Positions 61,050 through 64,000 of a stretch of 64,000 bases of DNA are shown here, piece by piece. The notes beneath the pieces are model-generated. The model was not told the origin of the DNA. It did not search any database and was given only the letters and a program-made list of their open reading frames with translations. This stretch comes from Aphelocoma coerulescens (lineage: Eukaryota > Chordata > Aves > Passeriformes > Corvidae), in NCBI RefSeq assembly GCF_041296385.1, contig NW_027184084.1, positions 1,302,001 through 1,366,000 on the forward strand, read 5' to 3'. Every line of letters begins with the position of its first letter. Within the stretch, counting starts at the first letter, position 1. Position numbers and translations under genes: made by a program.

Positions 61050-61714
61050 TGTCTTGGGGTGACTTTATGATGTGTATCCCATATCACTGCCCTATGCCCA
61101 GAAATTAATTTTTGTGCCTTTCTATGCCTTTAAACTGAGCCTGAGAGGGGGGAGGAAAAACTGAGAAAAACTTTTTCAAAGCAGTTTGCAGCTTGTTCAA
61201 GGTCACACAGAGATAGAGACTTTTTTTTCAACTGTGGCAGGAGAGCGAGAAGGAAGGGAAGCACCCGGCTTGCTTTTCTTTCCAGCCAGCTTTCGGCAGT
61301 TTTTTTCCCCCCAGCTCCTTTTCCTCCAGAGAGTTGAACTTTTGTTTTCCTGGGACTGCGTTTTTTTCCTTTTCTCTCTGCTGGACAGTTTCAACATCAG
61401 AATACATTGGGAGGACTTTCCACTGAGGCCTTGGCCCTGGAGGTGGGCCCACCACCCTGTCCCAGCTCCAAGGAGGGGGAGAGAGAGATCTATGGAAGGA
61501 CTCTGAAATTTTCCCAGGTTTCTCTCAGCAGAGCAAGAGATTTTATTATTTGGCATCATTATCCCTTCTCCTGTGTGTTTGTTAAATAAATAGTTTTTAT
61601 CTCTTTCACTTTCCTTTGAGGAAAATTTATTTTTTCTGAACCTGGTGAGGGAGGGATGGTTGTAGCCTGCCTTCTCTCAGAGGATATATTTCTAGATTTG
61701 GCCAAACCGGAACA
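61050..61714 (+). repeat. Solo LTR, family B, perfect 5 bp duplication, nested in family D
   Basis: 665 bp from TGTCTTGGGGTGAC to CAAACCGGAACA, flanked by CTTTC (61045-61049 and 61715-61719). Close copy of 18865-19491. Confidence 0.93.
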
Positions 61715-62085
61715 CTTTCCCATGCATTCAAGGCAGGATGTTTATTGCTGGCTAAGGGTGTTTTCAGCCAAGATAATTCATCACAAGACAAACCACTCTG
61801 GCCTAGCTTAGCCATGGGGGAAGTAAATAAGTCTCAGGGATGAAAGGCCCTGTCACACCCTCTTTCTTCACCAAACTTGGTGCCTGCAGGGCTGTTTCTC
61901 TCACACATTCTCACTCTTCTGGCTGCTGTTGCACAGCAGTTTTTTTCCCTTCTTAAATATGTGTATCACAGAGGTGTTATCACTGCTACTGATCGGCTCA
62001 GCCTTGGCCAGCAGCAGCTCTGTCTTGGAGCCAGCAGGCACTGACTCAGACATGGGGGAAGCTTCTGGCATCTTCTCACAGAAGT
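61715..62085 (-). repeat. Remainders of family D (to 61857) and family C (61858-62085) LTRs
   Basis: 61720-61857 completes family D; 61858-62085 matches 57630-57814 plus 58720-58760 in reverse. The family C copy stops about 50 bp before its expected terminus, where purine-rich DNA begins. Confidence 0.75.
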
Positions 62086-62330
62086 CAAGAAAAGAGCAAC
62101 TGGGAGCAGGGAAAGACAGCAAGAGGGAGCATGAGCACAAGCAAAGAAGTGACAGCAAGAGTGACAAAGCGAGCAGAAGAGATTTCGAAAGGAGGAGAGG
62201 AAAAGAAAAAGAGAGACCAAAAAAGCAAACGGGAGGACTTGAGGGAGAAAAAAATCCAAGAGAGAAAGCAAGTGCAGAAAACAGGGTGAGAGCGAGTGAG
62301 ACCATGTGTGAGACTGCAAGGACATAATGA
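62086..62330 (+). repeat. Purine-rich degenerate tract
   Basis: AGCAAGAGGGAGCATGAGC-type sequence as at 35041-36499 and 28543-29965, again on the + strand and upstream of a + strand family A LTR. Confidence 0.65.
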
Positions 62331-62684
62331 TGCAAGGCACATTCCAGGCAAAACAACAAAGTGATAAACAGCACAGCAAATGGCAAAAGCCAAAAGCAGC
62401 CATTAGCAAGTCCTGGAATTTGATGTACAGCAAGAGAGGGAGCACTCCAAAGAGCAGGTGAGGGGCCAAATAAACCAGCACTGAGAGCAAAGAAGTCAAC
62501 ATCATGACCAGCAACAGCATAGTCAAGATAAAACCAGTTTAAAAAGTGAAAGGGGAAAAACCCAACAAACCCAAACAAGTGATGCAAAGGCAGGCAGTCA
62601 TCACTTTTCACCAGCAGACCAATGCCCAGCCAGTCCCTAAGCAATGACTACTTTGAAAAGACTCCCCTCCCTTCCCCCTCATGT
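62331..62684 (+). other. ERV-type sequence, unassigned
   Basis: Between the purine tract and a family A LTR. It has no coding sense; it may be internal sequence of the same element. Confidence 0.35.
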
Positions 62685-63178
62685 TTTAGTTATTGCTGAG
62701 CAGGGCTTGCACAGTGTCAAAACCTTTTCTGCTTTTCGTACCATCCTACCAGTGAGGAGGCTGGGGGTGCACAAGAACCTGGGAGGAGACACAGCTGGGA
62801 CAGGTGACCCCAACTGACCCAAGGGATATTCCATACCATATGACATCATGCTCAGTATATAACGTGGGGGGAAGAAGGAGGAAGGAGGGGACATTTGAAG
62901 TTATGGCATTTGTCTTCCCAAGTAACCATTATGCATGATGGGGCCCTGCTCTCCTGGAGATGGCTGAACACCTGCCTGCCCATAGAAAGCAGTGAATTAA
63001 TTCCTTATTTTGCTTTGATTAAGTGTGTGGCTTTTACTTTACCTTTTAAACTGCTTTATCTCAGTACAAGATAATTTTTTTCACTTTTACTCTTCTGATT
63101 CTCTCCCCAATCCTGCTGGCAGGGCAGTGAACGAGTGTCTGTGTGGTGCTTAGTTTCTGTCTGGAGTTAAACCACTAC
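62685..63178 (+). repeat. LTR, family A, 5'-truncated
   Basis: Matches 28050-28542 (GGTGACCCCAACTGACC, CATACCATATGACATCATG) and ends TTAAACCACTACA at 63178. Its first 80-90 bp are missing. Confidence 0.75.
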
Positions 63179-63299
63179 AGATGGAAAGTAGGTTGTCCGT
63201 GGATTTATGAGCTAATTACCTAATGGTGCTCTGTGACTTACTGTGAGACTGTTTTGGGGACTGGTTAAAATAATACCCTTGAGAATCCAACAGCACATA

Positions 63300-64000
63300 T
63301 GTTGGGGTTTTAGTTTTGTCCTAGTTTTTTCTGTTAGAGGAATTTTCTCCCATATGCATGTTGCTAGGGGACAAATGACTATACTTAAGAAAGACAAAGC
63401 AGCCCGATTTGGTGGGTGGGGTGGGCCTGGCTACTCTTTGTTTCACCTGGGCGTGTTGGGAGTTCGCTCTCAGCGTCTGGAGAGAGAAGCCGCAGAGAGA
63501 AGAGCTGCTGGTTCCCGTTTTCGGCGTCTTTCCTTTCTGCTGGAAACAACACCGGGATCCCAAGGCTGCCTTCCCTGCCCTGCTGGAGGCTGGGGCTGTG
63601 GCCGCCCTGTACCGCTGCTGTTTCGAGCCTTCGCTACGCTGTAGCCGTGCTCACCCTGCCTGCCTGGAGCCCCGGGGGGTTCCCCTTTTGGATACATCTC
63701 GTCTGCCACCCGGGATTTGTGTTTGTGCCTGCCGCTCCAGCCTGCCATTCCAGCCTGCGGTTCTGGGAGTCCAGGACCGGCTGACCAGCCGGGATTTGTG
63801 AAGTTTTTTTTTGTTCCATCCTTCCCCGGGATCCCAGGGCACCAAAGGAGCCGCGTGCTCCCCGAGCTCGCTCCGGAGCGCCCCCTGCAGCCGCGGGGGA
63901 ACCATCGCACCTGCCCTGCTCACCGGGAGCCGCCAGGGATCCCTGTCGGCTGCGAGCGGAACTGCACCTGAGGGGAAATAGCCTGACAGCCGAGAAGGCC
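63300..64000 (+). repeat. ERV-L-like LTR, cut by window end
   Basis: Starts TGTTGGGGTTTTAGTTTTG, fifth copy of the family seen at 6213, 12447, 45505 and 57815. Whether it is solo or part of a provirus cannot be seen. Confidence 0.9.

Overview
The window looks like bird nuclear DNA. It holds the first three coding exons of KCNN2, the small-conductance calcium-activated potassium channel SK2, on the + strand at 2106-3104, 3631-3726 and 27037-27455. The two introns and the upstream flank are full of endogenous retroviruses (ERVs), solo LTRs and pieces of the LINE CR1. CR1 together with this mixture of LTR families is typical of birds. In chicken KCNN2 lies on the Z chromosome (recalled, not tested here). 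The very high density of fairly young LTR insertions would fit a sex-linked, low-recombination location, but the sequence alone cannot separate Z, W or an autosome.

Layout. 1-1998: the 5' end of a class II (betaretrovirus-like) provirus on the - strand (gag, primer-binding site, LTR), ending about 110 bp before the KCNN2 exon 1 reading frame. 2100-3600: CpG-rich exon 1 and start of intron 1. 3727-27036: intron 2, with an ERV-L-like gag-pol provirus (6213-13398, - strand, no env), a 0.5 kb pyrimidine microsatellite, and two LTRs with perfect 5 bp target duplications. 27456-64000: intron 3, which runs off the window. It holds a purine-rich tract tied to an LTR (27959-29965), a foldback LTR, a CR1 3' end, a young class II provirus (36506-42686) with a perfect 6 bp duplication, a decayed class I-like provirus (43926-52146) carrying four further LTR insertions, and a nested pile of LTRs to the end.

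The young class II provirus is the most unusual object. Its LTRs appear nearly identical apart from one extra 56 bp tandem unit. Its env frame is open and runs through the polypurine tract into the LTR. Its gag frame is fused in phase to the C-terminal part of integrase, with capsid C-terminus, nucleocapsid, protease, reverse transcriptase and most of integrase missing. That is the structure expected of a defective element moved by helper proteins. The other candidate system is a recurring purine-rich sequence beside LTRs at several places, possibly the internal region of a non-autonomous LTR element.

The host exons appear intact, with consensus splice sites and phases matching the known channel. 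The four proviruses with identifiable coding content all lie antisense to KCNN2, as is usual for retained intronic ERVs. Coordinates of LTRs with target duplications are exact to the base; the others are approximate.
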